A DNA stretch of 64,000 nt from Myroides pelagicus (GCF_009711055.1 NZ_WMJY01000010.1:38274-102273), one strand, 5' to 3'. Shown: positions 53,432-61,880, numbered from the stretch's first letter. The notes: generated by a model not told the origin, from the letters alone. Numbers and translations: made by a program.

Positions 53432-53793
53432 TGGAATTAGATGAGTTATACGCGTATTGTAATGCTAAACAACAAGTGATAAGTGGCTTTCCTTTTGATG
53501 AACATCTGTTAACTTTTCGAATAGGAGGAAAGATATTTGCGATGATTGCAATGCACTTTTGGGAGGCAGGAAATCAAAACATTATTCTTAAGTGTGATCC
53601 AGATCTGGCAATTGAATTGAGAGAAAAATATTCTTCGATTACTCACGGTTATACGATGAATAAGAAGCATTGGAATACTATTTATCTGAAAGGAGGTTTT
53701 TCAACTGATCAGTTAATGGAATGGATAGACCACTCCTATGATTTGGTTGTTGCAACTTTACCGCTAAAGGAAAGGCTAAGTTTAATTAAATAA
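53431..53793 (+). CDS. MmcQ/YjbR family protein, paralogue 1
   Basis: A 120-residue protein of the YjbR (CyaY-like fold) family, with FPFDEHLLTFRIGGKIFAMI, NIILKCDPDLAIELREKY and MNKKHWNTIYL. YjbR is a double-wing DNA-binding protein in E. coli; the role in Bacteroidota is not known. It overlaps the cyclase stop by one base, and a second related copy follows 10 bp downstream. Confidence 0.92.
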   Translation: MELDELYAYCNAKQQVISGFPFDEHLLTFRIGGKIFAMIAMHFWEAGNQNIILKCDPDLAIELREKYSSITHGYTMNKKHWNTIYLKGGFSTDQLMEWIDHSYDLVVATLPLKERLSLIK

Positions 53794-53803
53794 ACAATGT
53801 GTT

Positions 53804-54166
53804 ATGGATATTCATGTGATTTACGATTATTGTTTGGCTAAAATGGGGACGATTGAGGCTTTCCCTTTTGATGAAGAAACGCTTACTTTTAAAGTGGGAG
53901 GTAAGATGTATTTATTGTTGAATTTGAGAAAATGGGAGCAGGGAGATTGCTTTGTTAATTTAAAATGTGATCCTGAGCGTGCTGAGGAATTGCGAGGAGA
54001 TTACAGTGAAATAACTCCAGGATATCACATGAGTAAAAAGCATTGGAACTCTATTCAATTAGGAGGTGCCGTACAATGGCCATTATTAAAAGATTTAATT
54101 GATCATTCGTATGATTTGGTGTATAACAGTTTGACAAAAAAAGTAAAAGAAGAATTAGAGAAATAA
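53804..54166 (+). CDS. MmcQ/YjbR family protein, paralogue 2
   Basis: A 120-residue protein of exactly the same length as its upstream neighbour and matching it along the whole length (FPFDEETLTFKVGGKMYLLL, LKCDPERAEELRGDY, MSKKHWNSIQL, LIDHSYDLVYNSL). About half the residues are the same, indicating a fairly old tandem duplication. It is the last intact gene of the ruvC operon and is followed immediately by a decayed acetyltransferase. Confidence 0.92.
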   Translation: MDIHVIYDYCLAKMGTIEAFPFDEETLTFKVGGKMYLLLNLRKWEQGDCFVNLKCDPERAEELRGDYSEITPGYHMSKKHWNSIQLGGAVQWPLLKDLIDHSYDLVYNSLTKKVKEELEK

Positions 54167-54168
54167 TT

Positions 54169-54600
54169 AGTTCTAATGCATATTTAGAAACAGAACGATT
54201 CTTACTTCGTCAATATAAAGAAGAAGATTTATCAACATATATCGCGATGAATAGTAGTGAGGAGGTTATGGAGTTTTTTTATCGACACGTACTGCTGAAG
54301 AGTCGAGGAAAGCGTTTTTATATATGAAGTAGCAAATAGCAAAAGATGGTTATGGTTTTTTTGCAGTAGAAGAGAAAAGCAGTAGATCGTTTATTGGTTT
54401 TGTAGGGCTGTCAAACATTACTTTTGATGTTGATTTTGCACCTAGTGTGGAGATAGGATGGCATATGCTTCCACACAGTATTGGGGTAAGGGATATGCTA
54501 TAGAGGCAGCGAAAGCCTGCTTGGTATTCACTAAAGACGAATTAAAACTCAGACGTGTATATTCATTTACAACGACTTATAATATCCAGCGTTTAGTTAT
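54169..54600 (+). pseudogene. Decayed GNAT-family N-acetyltransferase
   Basis: Homologous segments lie in three frames. SNAYLETERFLLRQYKEEDL to EEVMEFF reads from 54172. After one frameshift at a T-run (about 54277-54282) comes LSTRTAEESRKAFLYMK, a TAG stop (near 54330) and QIAKDGYGFFAVEEKSS...FIGFVGL. After a second frameshift (about 54475) comes QYWGKGYAIEAAKACL...TTTYNIQR. The acetyl-CoA loop QYWGKGYA is recognisable, so the ancestor was a RimJ/RimL-like acetyltransferase. There is no ATG start, and the C-terminal 30 or so residues are missing where the sequence meets the convergent gene. Not functional. Confidence 0.88.
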
Positions 54601-55096
54601 CTCTATTATTACTTTTTAGCTTTTGTGTTTTTGGGAGTATTTTAATAGGAAGTACAACTTGACCGTCTAGTTTTTTATTTTTATATACGGCAGGTTCCCA
54701 AGTTCCTGTTGTTACTTCTTCAATTAGTGTAATTAATTTGTCATCTGTATCCTCAGGAAGTAAACTTCTTAGAATTTGTACTGAATTAATCTCTCCACGA
54801 TCAGAGATTGTTAGCTCAAACACGATGATGATTGGAACTTTAATCTGTACTTGTGGAAAGGCAGAATAATAAGCATTTGAAAAATTAAGAGATAATTGAT
54901 TTGAGCTAATACGTGAATGAGCAGGCTTGTATCCTTTGTGATTTGAAAACTCTAACGTATCTGTATTTGTCCTTGTACATAGTTGACCACTGCTTATGAT
55001 CATTGGTGTAGACGTGTCTTTCTTTTGAGCAGCGCTATTCGTGCTAGTTAGACTAAAGAGTAATAGAAATATTATTGTTGATAAATACTTTAACAT
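54593..55096 (-). CDS. Periplasmic TonB-C-terminal-like protein
   Basis: A 167-residue protein with a signal peptide (YLSTIIFLLLFSLTSTNSAAQ). The mature C-terminal part (FELTISDRGEINSVQILRSLLPEDTDDKLITLIEEVTTGTWEPAVYKNKKLDGQVVLPI) matches the TonB_C fold, as in the C-terminus of the neighbouring M56 peptidase. It lies 79 bp downstream of that gene on the same strand but behind a terminator. Possibly a free-standing paralogue of the peptidase's terminal domain. Function unknown. Confidence 0.78.
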   Translation of the reverse strand: MLKYLSTIIFLLLFSLTSTNSAAQKKDTSTPMIISSGQLCTRTNTDTLEFSNHKGYKPAHSRISSNQLSLNFSNAYYSAFPQVQIKVPIIIVFELTISDRGEINSVQILRSLLPEDTDDKLITLIEEVTTGTWEPAVYKNKKLDGQVVLPIKILPKTQKLKSNNRDN

Positions 55097-55133
55097 TGTT
55101 TATTTTTATTAGAAAGGTACGAAGAATTAAAAA

Positions 55134-55170
55134 AAGAAAAACCTAGAAAGTCTAGTTTCTAGGTTTTTGT
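55134..55170 (-). terminator. Terminator after the M56 peptidase gene
   Basis: AAAAACCTAGAAA pairs with TTTCTAGGTTTTT around GTCTAG; A/T runs on both sides. Confidence 0.8.
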
Positions 55171-55175
55171 TAATA

Positions 55176-56360
55176 TTATTTATTATTAACTGTAATAGGT
55201 AAGGTGAATTGGCTTCGTATAGGGATACCATCTTGTTGGGCTGGCACCCATTTCTTCATTTTTTTTAAGACATCAATGGCTGGATAACCGATATTGTAAA
55301 CGTCTTTTAGAATATTAATTTCTGAAATACTCCCATCTGTCTCAATCATAAATTGTACAATAAATAGTCCTTTCCCTTCAAATTTACTTCCTTCTGGGAT
55401 TTTGTACTCTTTGATGAAATCTTGATTAAAAGTTGAGAAACCACCAGGATAAGATGCGAATTGATAGTTTTGTGTTGTATTAACTTTATTTTCTTGCTGA
55501 GGCTTAGGTTCTGCTTTCGCTTGTACAGCATAGGTACAAAAAGTTAAAAATGTAAAGCACGATATTACAATGGTTGCATACTTTTTTCTTGTGTTACTTT
55601 TTTTTGTAATCATAATAAAACGTTTTTTGGTTAGTCTATAGTTAAAAGCACTACTAAGTATGTTATAGTGCTCTAAATAGGTTTGTTGTAAGAGTAATTG
55701 TAAGTAATCTTTGGCTTGGTCTTGATTTTCAATACAATGCTGATCAGCTAAGAATTCATGGTTTAGTGCAATAGCTTTTTTATAAGTGTATATAAGAGGA
55801 TTGAACCAAAAAATTATTTTTAAAAGCTCTAGAAATAGTATATCCACACTATGTCTCTGTTTAATATGAACTAGTTCGTGGAGATATACTTTGTTAGTTG
55901 TGTTTAGGTCTAAACTTAATGGGACAAACATTGTTGAACAAAAACTAAATGGCGTTTTAATATCAGTTAATAAAACAACAGTATGATTTTTTTTCGGTAC
56001 TATGGTTCCCCGTTTTTTTAAGTTGAGTATGTGTACTATGGAATACATGAACTTTATGGTCATTACTATTACACCAAGTCCATAGATGATATATAATAGA
56101 CTACTATAGTTCCACCTTTTACTTTGTGTAGTTCCACTTATTTCAGTCGTTAATGTATCTAATTCTACTATAGTGTGATTAAATGATTCAGCAGAACTAT
56201 GAACATTAATCATAACCAATGGTAATAACAAGGATAGTATCAAGGAGCCTATTAAAAATAGACGCTTAAATAAATGAGCAGTTGTATTTTCTAGTAATAG
56301 TTTATAGATTACTATTCCTATGAAAAGGGTGAGTGTAGTTTTGATTAGGTAGATTAGCAT
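55176..56360 (-). CDS. M56-family membrane metallopeptidase (BlaR1-like) with TonB-C-terminal domain
   Basis: A 394-residue protein with about four N-terminal membrane helices (1-120, and one near 275). The gluzincin motif HELVHIKQRH (about residues 160-169, HExxH) lies in a cytoplasmic loop, and a periplasmic TonB_C-type domain (about 310-394, MIETDGSISEINILKD) replaces the penicillin-binding sensor of true BlaR1. It likely senses an envelope signal and cleaves the BlaI-like repressor encoded just upstream (3-bp gap). The signal is unknown; a beta-lactam is unlikely because the sensor domain is absent. Confidence 0.92.
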   Translation of the reverse strand: MLIYLIKTTLTLFIGIVIYKLLLENTTAHLFKRLFLIGSLILSLLLPLVMINVHSSAESFNHTIVELDTLTTEISGTTQSKRWNYSSLLYIIYGLGVIVMTIKFMYSIVHILNLKKRGTIVPKKNHTVVLLTDIKTPFSFCSTMFVPLSLDLNTTNKVYLHELVHIKQRHSVDILFLELLKIIFWFNPLIYTYKKAIALNHEFLADQHCIENQDQAKDYLQLLLQQTYLEHYNILSSAFNYRLTKKRFIMITKKSNTRKKYATIVISCFTFLTFCTYAVQAKAEPKPQQENKVNTTQNYQFASYPGGFSTFNQDFIKEYKIPEGSKFEGKGLFIVQFMIETDGSISEINILKDVYNIGYPAIDVLKKMKKWVPAQQDGIPIRSQFTLPITVNNK

Positions 56361-56363
56361 AGA

Positions 56364-56732
56364 TTATTGTTTGTTTAGTTCATCATCTACTATTTTTTTT
56401 AATTGTTCAAGTTCACTTTTATTCATCTTACTTTTCTTTGTAAAGAAAGAGGCAAAATTGAGCGCTGAATTATTAAAGTAGGTTTCTATAAGTGTATTAA
56501 TATGTGTGGCAAAATAATCTTCCTTTTGGATTAAAGGATAGTATTCTCTTGTAGTACCATATGTTTTAAAGTCGATAAACTTTTTTTCTGTAAGCCGTTT
56601 TAGTAAGGTGGATAGAGTCGTCTGAGCTGGTTTAGGATCAGAGTATTTATCCATAATCTCTTTAGAGAAAGCTTTTTTTAATTCCCAGATATATTCCATT
56701 AATTGCTCTTCTGTTTGAGGTAGTTTTATCAT
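56364..56732 (-). CDS. BlaI/MecI/CopY-family repressor
   Basis: A 122-residue winged-helix repressor: LPQTEEQLMEYIWELKKAFSKEIMDKY and TLSTLLKRLTEKKFIDFKTYG form the DNA-binding domain, and a C-terminal helical region (70-122) mediates dimerisation and holds the cleavage site region. It overlaps the upstream lipoprotein gene by 4 bp and precedes the M56 peptidase. Two palindromes at the operon promoter match BlaI/MecI operator form, so it most likely represses its own operon. Confidence 0.93.
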   Translation of the reverse strand: MIKLPQTEEQLMEYIWELKKAFSKEIMDKYSDPKPAQTTLSTLLKRLTEKKFIDFKTYGTTREYYPLIQKEDYFATHINTLIETYFNNSALNFASFFTKKSKMNKSELEQLKKIVDDELNKQ

Positions 56733-57151
56733 TTTTCGATTATTTGTGTATTGATTAGTATTCCGTATTCATAGTGTTTATTAGCTTCCTTTTTTCCTTT
56801 GATATCATAGATCTTCCAAAGACCATTATAATAAAAGTGTAAGGAGTTGTTCTCTTCTATATAGTGTGCTTTGCCTTGTCCACTCCTTTTGCCATTCGGG
56901 TGATAAAGGGTGATAGTTACAATTGAGTCTCGATATTTCTCCTTCCTATATAATTTTCCATTTTGTCTATATCTCCACGTACCTTTCTGTTGTCCTTTAT
57001 TGTTGTACCTTCCTTTTTGAATATTCACTTCATCTGAGCTTACACTTTTGTATATCCACAGTCCCACAGGTAGGTCTTGTTTTTTTTGATTGATTTTACA
57101 AGAGGTAAAAGCTAATAGGATAAGTGTCAAGAAGTAAATATTGCATTTCAT
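56729..57151 (-). CDS. MORN-like repeat lipoprotein, first gene of the BlaI operon
   Basis: A 140-residue lipoprotein (LLAFTSCK, Cys18) with short YxxNGKxxG-type repeats (YNNKGQQKGTWRYRQNGKLYRKEKY, then YHPNGKRSGQGKAHY). Such MORN/YwqK-like repeats occur in many Bacteroidota periplasmic proteins of unknown function. As first gene of an operon run by BlaI and an M56 protease it may be the output of that system. The ATG at 57151 starts the signal peptide; the frame upstream overlaps the operator palindromes and is not likely translated. Confidence 0.78.
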   Translation of the reverse strand: MKCNIYFLTLILLAFTSCKINQKKQDLPVGLWIYKSVSSDEVNIQKGRYNNKGQQKGTWRYRQNGKLYRKEKYRDSIVTITLYHPNGKRSGQGKAHYIEENNSLHFYYNGLWKIYDIKGKKEANKHYEYGILINTQIIEK

Positions 57152-57156
57152 CTGTT

Positions 57157-57188
57157 CTACATTTGTAGTTTGTTCTACGAAAGTAGAA
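57157..57188 (-). promoter_or_regulatory. Two BlaI/MecI-type operators at the operon promoter
   Basis: CTACATTTGTAG at 57157-57168 contains TACA-TT-TGTA, the BlaI/MecI operator form. TTCTACGAAAGTAGAA at 57173-57188 is a second palindrome with 6-bp arms. They are 4 bp apart and lie between the promoter and the first gene. Confidence 0.75.
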
Positions 57189-57208
57189 TTAATAAGTTGA
57201 ATATACAA
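57178..57208 (-). promoter_or_regulatory. Promoter of the BlaI operon
   Basis: On the minus strand TTG (57208-57206) is 20 bp from TACTTTCG (57185-57178), one mismatch from TAnnTTTG. The -7 element lies inside the second operator palindrome, so repressor binding would block polymerase directly. Confidence 0.6.
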
Positions 57209-57446
57209 GTTTTTTTATTTTTTAAATGCAGAATATCAGGTTGTTATGGTTTGTTTTTTCTGTGTTTTCAAGGGGTGAGCAATAGAAAATATTTTCTAGG
57301 AAGTCGTTAGAATCTTTATATGCGTGCCCAAAAAATGGACATTAATAGATAATGAACGTAGTTGTTTAACAATAGTTTGTGTTTTAACTTTCGCCTGATG
57401 CTGTTATAATCTCTATTTTTGGACTTCAAGTGTGTAAATTCAGTTT

Positions 57447-57839
57447 ATGCTTAGTTTTGCAAATAAGATAACTTTTAAGCTCCAGTGCTATTTTTGTATA
57501 GCAATTATTGCCTTTGCGACGCTAGGGTGTTCAGTCAAACAAACCATGTTTGAAGCCATGAATGTCTCTATAGAGAAGCCTTTGTCTGGTAGTAAGGTAC
57601 TGGTTGGTAATTCTTTTGTTTTTTGTGATGCAGAAGTAACTGCTAAGTCTTCCCTAAAGCAAATAAAAACTGAGCAACAGCGTATACTTCCCTTCGTTTC
57701 TTTTGACCTGGTGACTAAAGATTTTTCAAGTCAATCGCGTCATTTGAAGGTAGTATCATATGAAGAATTGCGCATTTCTGGTAATTCTCCTCCTTTATAT
57801 GTTTTGTTTAAAAGAATGAAAATAGCACTGCTTGCTTAA
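57447..57839 (+). CDS. Unrecognised small lipoprotein preceding the DoxD/DoxA gene
   Basis: A 130-residue protein with a lipoprotein-type N-terminus (FATLGCSV, Cys28) and no family that I recognise. Visible are SGSKVLVGNSFVFCDAEVTAK and a C-terminal basic hydrophobic end (YVLFKRMKIALLA). TATTTTTG at 57414-57421 may be its -7 box. It ends 55 bp before the DoxD-like gene on the same strand, so a shared role in sulfur oxidation or membrane redox is possible but unproven. Confidence 0.6.
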   Translation: MLSFANKITFKLQCYFCIAIIAFATLGCSVKQTMFEAMNVSIEKPLSGSKVLVGNSFVFCDAEVTAKSSLKQIKTEQQRILPFVSFDLVTKDFSSQSRHLKVVSYEELRISGNSPPLYVLFKRMKIALLA

Positions 57840-57894
57840 TGATTTTGATCATGAAGTAAAACAGACTATTACATTTTAAACAAATAAAATATAT

Positions 57895-58902
57895 ATGCAA
57901 ACTTTTAATAAACAGTCGTATACTACGGCTGGTTTTTTTACACTAGCTATTCGTTTAGTAGTTGGTTGGACATACTTTTCTGCCTTTTGGAGAAGGCTTA
58001 TCTTAGACAATAAATTAATAGAAACGGAAGCTGGATATATTGGTGTGAAGTTCAATCACTTTTTGCCCAATGCATTAGGGATTAAGCCTCTGATAGAATA
58101 CTTAGTAACTAACCCAGATGTCTTGTGGTGGGCTATGGCTATTTTTACCATTGTAGAGGCTATAGTAGGCTTATTTATTATGTTAGGATTATTTACTCGC
58201 TTGATGTCTATTGGGGTCATTTCATTAGCCATGGGAATACTATTAGGGTCTGGTTGGATTGGAACAACTTGTCTTGATGAATGGCAAATAGGTGTACTTG
58301 GTGTAGCTACTGGATTTATCTTATTCTTGTCAGGTGGGGGGTACGGATCATTGGATTATTATCTAGAGAAAAAAAATATTCGCTTTATACAAATGAAATG
58401 GTTTGGCTTTTTAGGGTCGGGTATATTGCCTATTACAAACCTTAAACCAATTGTTTTTGTGGGTTCTTTTGCTATTTTGTTATTGACATTATATACAAAT
58501 CAAGTTTTTCATGGAGGTGTGTTTGGTACCTTACACAACAAATCTGTAAAACCTAAGGTTGAACTAACTGATGTTGAGATTAGTCCTGACGGAGTGTCCT
58601 TTCAAGTCTATCGCGTTGAGGGAGCTGATGTGTATGGTTCTTTTTTAATTGGTGTTCAATTAGAAAAAGCAGATGGTGAAGTTATTGCCCAGTGGGACGG
58701 TTCTGCCTTGTCTAAAATAAGTGATGAAGCTATTGATAATGCGTATGTGGCAAAGGTCAAATCGGGTAAACACAGTATGATTATTCCGTTGGGAGCAAAG
58801 GCTGTTGTGAAGCTACCTCTGTCTATAGGGCAAGTGGAAGGGGCAAAACAACTACGCTTAATTGATGTAAGTGGTATTGAGTGGATAGCTGAAGTAAAGT
58901 AA
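57895..58902 (+). CDS. DoxD-DoxA fusion (thiosulfate:quinone oxidoreductase-like)
   Basis: A 335-residue protein with an N-terminal DoxD/DoxX membrane domain of four to five helices (about 12-165; LAIRLVVGWTYFSAFWRRL, VEAIVGLFIMLGLFTRLMSIGV, LLGSGWIGTTCLDEWQIG) and, after one more helix (190-206), a DoxA-like C-terminal domain (about 220-335). In Acidianus DoxDA couples thiosulfate oxidation to quinone reduction. Many Bacteroidota have the fused form with no confirmed activity. Thiosulfate use would fit the YeeE/DsrE genes at the window's other end, but they are 56 kb apart. Confidence 0.85.
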   Translation: MQTFNKQSYTTAGFFTLAIRLVVGWTYFSAFWRRLILDNKLIETEAGYIGVKFNHFLPNALGIKPLIEYLVTNPDVLWWAMAIFTIVEAIVGLFIMLGLFTRLMSIGVISLAMGILLGSGWIGTTCLDEWQIGVLGVATGFILFLSGGGYGSLDYYLEKKNIRFIQMKWFGFLGSGILPITNLKPIVFVGSFAILLLTLYTNQVFHGGVFGTLHNKSVKPKVELTDVEISPDGVSFQVYRVEGADVYGSFLIGVQLEKADGEVIAQWDGSALSKISDEAIDNAYVAKVKSGKHSMIIPLGAKAVVKLPLSIGQVEGAKQLRLIDVSGIEWIAEVK

Positions 58903-58920
58903 ATGAAGTTATATAATACA

Positions 58921-58962
58921 AAAGAAAGAGGGAGTCAAACAAATGACTCCCTCTTTCTTTTA
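58921..58962. terminator. Bidirectional terminator between the DoxDA and miaE genes
   Basis: AAAGAAAGAGGGAGTCA pairs perfectly with TGACTCCCTCTTTCTTT around AACAAA. Serves both convergent genes. Confidence 0.88.
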
Positions 58963-58968
58963 ATGGAT

Positions 58969-59550
58969 TTAACCGTGTATATGTTCTTTGTTTCCATAGG
59001 ACTGGATGAGCTCTCCTTCGAAGGCTAACCATTCTTTCCAGCGTTTGTCTACATCTACTTTTTCCGTATATTTCTTAGCAAATTTTAAAAAGGTAGTATA
59101 GTGATTTGCTTCAGAGACCATTAACTCATGATAGAATTTAGCCAGCTCTTCGTCTTTTATATTTTGAGAGAGTACTCTAAAGCGTTCGCAGCTTCTTGCT
59201 TCAATCATAGCGGCAAATAGTAGACGGTCAATAAAAGCATCGTTTCGGCTACCGTCTTTTCGACAGAATTTATATAGTTTGTTTACATAATCGTCTTTTC
59301 GCTCTCTACCTAAAGTGTATCCTCTATCTTTGATAATTTGGTGTACCATCTTAAAGTGCTCCATTTCTTCAATGGCGATATCTGTTAATTCAGTAACCAA
59401 ATCTTCGTGTTCTGAATTATAGGTAATTAGAGTAATAGCGTTTGTTGCTGCTTTTTGTTCGCACCAACAGTGATCTGTTAATATCTCTTCTAAGTTAGAC
59501 TCAGCGATATTTGCCCATCTAGGGTCTGTTAATAATTTTAATCCTAACAT
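58969..59550 (-). CDS. miaE: tRNA-(ms2io6A37) hydroxylase MiaE
   Basis: A 193-residue ferritin-like non-heme diiron monooxygenase. Ligand helices are visible: EEILTDHCWCEQKAA, EEMEHFKMVHQII, EARSCERFRVLS and EANHYTTFLKFA, giving the E-x(n)-E-x-x-H pattern twice. MiaE hydroxylates the isopentenyl group of ms2i6A37 in tRNA using O2. I start at the ATG at 59550 (MLGLKLLTDPRW); an upstream in-frame start would add ten residues not seen in the family. Confidence 0.94.
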   Translation of the reverse strand: MLGLKLLTDPRWANIAESNLEEILTDHCWCEQKAATNAITLITYNSEHEDLVTELTDIAIEEMEHFKMVHQIIKDRGYTLGRERKDDYVNKLYKFCRKDGSRNDAFIDRLLFAAMIEARSCERFRVLSQNIKDEELAKFYHELMVSEANHYTTFLKFAKKYTEKVDVDKRWKEWLAFEGELIQSYGNKEHIHG

Positions 59551-59627
59551 AATACCGTTTCTTTTGTGCAAAAATAGCAATTATAAAAGAGTTTAAAAAT
59601 GATAATTAGAAAGCTTATTTTTGCTAT

Positions 59628-60878
59628 ATGAAGGAATCATTAGAAGGAAAGCGTATTTTAATTATTGGTCAAGTATGGCCAGAGTCTCGATCATCAGCTG
59701 CTGGTAAGCGTATGTTGCAATTACTGGATTGCTTTCGACAATGGGGCATGGATATTTATTTTGGTAGTACAGCTCATAAATCAGCTTATAGTGATGATTT
59801 GTCTATGTATGATGTACAAGAAGTAACGCTTTGGCTGAATGATCAGCGTTCTGATGAGGTAATCGCTACGCTTAATCCTCAAGTGGTGATGTATGATCGC
59901 TTTATGATGGAAGAACAGTTTGGTTGGCGTGTCACAGAGCAATGTCCTCAAGCGATGACTATTTTAGATACTGAGGACCTTCATTTTTTGCGTTATGCAC
60001 GTGAAGAAATGATTAAAAAAGGCGAAAAGGACGTAAATCCGTTTCTATATTCTGTTCGTGCTAAGCGTGAATTAGCGAGTATTATGCGCTGTGACTTATC
60101 CTTGTTAATTTCTAAATATGAATATGACCTTCTAACACATAAATTTAAGATACCTGCTTCTATCTTGTATTATTTACCCTTTATGGAAGAGCGTGTTTCT
60201 CGAGAGTCAGTTGAACAGTGGTTGCCTTTTGATCGTAGAGAAGGATTTGTGTTTATTGGCAACTTCATACATGAACCAAATTATCAAACAGTACTGAAGT
60301 TAAAAAAAGAGATATGGCCTTTGTTGCGAAAGAAATTGCCGAAGGTAAGTATGCATATTTATGGTGCTTATCCGACGCAAAAGGTTTTACAATTACACAA
60401 TGAGAATGAGCGTTTCCTTATCCACGGTAGGGCTGATGACGCTTTAGAGGTCATTGCTCAAGCTAAGGTTATGCTTGCCCCTATACCTTTTGGAGCTGGT
60501 ATCAAAGGAAAGTTTATTGATGCAATTCATGTAGGAACTCCTTCTGTTGTTTCGTCAGTAGGTGTAGAGTCTATGAAAAGAGATTTAGCTTGGGGTGGTT
60601 TTGTCACTGATGAGGTGTCAACATTCGTGGAAAATGCTATAGCATTATATACCGATGCGGCTTTGTGGAAAGAGAAGCAATTATTAGGTGTTTCTGTTTT
60701 GAATGACCAATTTGATCAATCTTACTATAGCAGTGATTATAAAAATGTATTAACTACCATTTTTATTAATTTACAATCACATCGACAAGATAACTTTCTC
60801 TGTGAAGTATTTAAACATCAAAGTGCTCAGAGCACTAAATATATGGGACTTTGGATTGAAGAGAAGAATAAAAGTTAG
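59628..60878 (+). CDS. Glycosyltransferase (GT4-like, GT-B fold)
   Basis: A 416-residue protein with two Rossmann-like halves. The N-terminal half has LIIGQVWPESRSSAAGKRMLQLL, the C-terminal half GFVFIGNFIHEPNYQTV, VSMHIYGAYPTQKVLQLH and LAPIPFGAGIKGKFIDAIHVGTPSV, the nucleotide-sugar-binding segment of GT4-type enzymes. Donor and acceptor sugars are unknown and no polysaccharide cluster adjoins it. The ATG is only five bases behind TATTTTTG (59616-59623), suggesting a leaderless mRNA. Confidence 0.88.
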   Translation: MKESLEGKRILIIGQVWPESRSSAAGKRMLQLLDCFRQWGMDIYFGSTAHKSAYSDDLSMYDVQEVTLWLNDQRSDEVIATLNPQVVMYDRFMMEEQFGWRVTEQCPQAMTILDTEDLHFLRYAREEMIKKGEKDVNPFLYSVRAKRELASIMRCDLSLLISKYEYDLLTHKFKIPASILYYLPFMEERVSRESVEQWLPFDRREGFVFIGNFIHEPNYQTVLKLKKEIWPLLRKKLPKVSMHIYGAYPTQKVLQLHNENERFLIHGRADDALEVIAQAKVMLAPIPFGAGIKGKFIDAIHVGTPSVVSSVGVESMKRDLAWGGFVTDEVSTFVENAIALYTDAALWKEKQLLGVSVLNDQFDQSYYSSDYKNVLTTIFINLQSHRQDNFLCEVFKHQSAQSTKYMGLWIEEKNKS

Positions 60879-60899
60879 TGTGAATCTCAGTGTAGTGAT

Positions 60900-61880
60900 C
60901 TAGTTATTCTTTTTTAATAAGGTACTTGGAGTAATGCCAAAATGCTTTTTAAAAGCATTGCTAAAATGGTTGTAATGACTATAACCAATGTGTTTAGCTA
61001 CTTCTGCTATGTTCATGTCATAAATATTCGTATGCGCTAGTAAGTGATAAGCTTTGTTCATGCGCGTTTGTATGATATAGTCGTGTACGGTACAATTAAA
61101 TAATTGTCTAAAGCCAGTTTGTAGTTTGGTTCTGTTCATGTTGGCTATTAAAGCTAACTCTTCAATAGTGTAATGATGCTGGTAATTGTTTGTTAGCTCC
61201 TCTTTGATATTATAGATGTTTGTTTTGTCGTATTTAGATAGTGCAATTGCTTCTTTTTTGTTTGTGTCTTGTGTAGTTTGCTGTAATATTAGCCCAAGTA
61301 GTGTCATTATACTTCCTTCTACGACAAGCTTTTTTGTTGTTCCTTCGAAGGGACAATGGTACAGATCGTGGATTATTCGCTGCATAGCAGGACTTATTTC
61401 ATAAGATTGATTTCCTAATAATGCAGGTGTATTGGTTGTTATGTTTTTTAAAAAGGAGTAGATTACCTTTGATGAATCTGCGGCATGTTGTATAATCCAA
61501 TCTTTGGAAAGTTGTATTTCTAGGCTTTTTAAATCTTTTCCTTTTGGATCGTATAAGTGTCCATCTATGTTGGGCAAGTGGAACAGCGAATATTTACCTT
61601 GAGTCGTCTCTATTGATAGTCCTTTTTTTAAGCGTGGTATGTATTGTGTTTGTCCACTGGATAGCTCAAAATGCATTTGTATGTACGGTTTTTCAATATT
61701 GACATAGGTTTTAGTGTCACTATTTCGCGTAGTGTGGTAGAAGTCTAAATTTATTTTATCTAGTGTTATCTGTTTGTGTTGCTGGGTAATAGACTTTTCA
61801 TGTATACAGTGGTTTGTTTCCACGAGTAAGGGCGGTGTATTTTTATCTATTTGCTCTTTCAAGTTGAAATCATTCGTCAT
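60900..61880 (-). CDS. AraC-family transcriptional regulator
   Basis: A 326-residue regulator. The C-terminal double helix-turn-helix is clear (YTIEELALIANMNRTKLQTGFRQLFNCTVHDYI, then NIAEVAKHIGYSHYNHFSNAFKKHFGITPS, about 235-322). The N-terminal 200 residues have no recognised sensor domain, though a helix-rich dimer region is likely. It is divergent from the cupin gene (123-bp gap) and may regulate it. Confidence 0.92.
   Translation of the reverse strand: MTNDFNLKEQIDKNTPPLLVETNHCIHEKSITQQHKQITLDKINLDFYHTTRNSDTKTYVNIEKPYIQMHFELSSGQTQYIPRLKKGLSIETTQGKYSLFHLPNIDGHLYDPKGKDLKSLEIQLSKDWIIQHAADSSKVIYSFLKNITTNTPALLGNQSYEISPAMQRIIHDLYHCPFEGTTKKLVVEGSIMTLLGLILQQTTQDTNKKEAIALSKYDKTNIYNIKEELTNNYQHHYTIEELALIANMNRTKLQTGFRQLFNCTVHDYIIQTRMNKAYHLLAHTNIYDMNIAEVAKHIGYSHYNHFSNAFKKHFGITPSTLLKKNN

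Noticed and set aside
55176..56732. Beta-lactam resistance (blaR1/blaI) interpretation
   Set aside because: The M56 protein lacks the penicillin-binding sensor domain and no beta-lactamase gene is present; only the regulatory mechanism is shared.
61216..61404. 62-codon plus-strand frame
   Set aside because: Antisense within the AraC-family gene, whose helix-turn-helix motifs are unambiguous.
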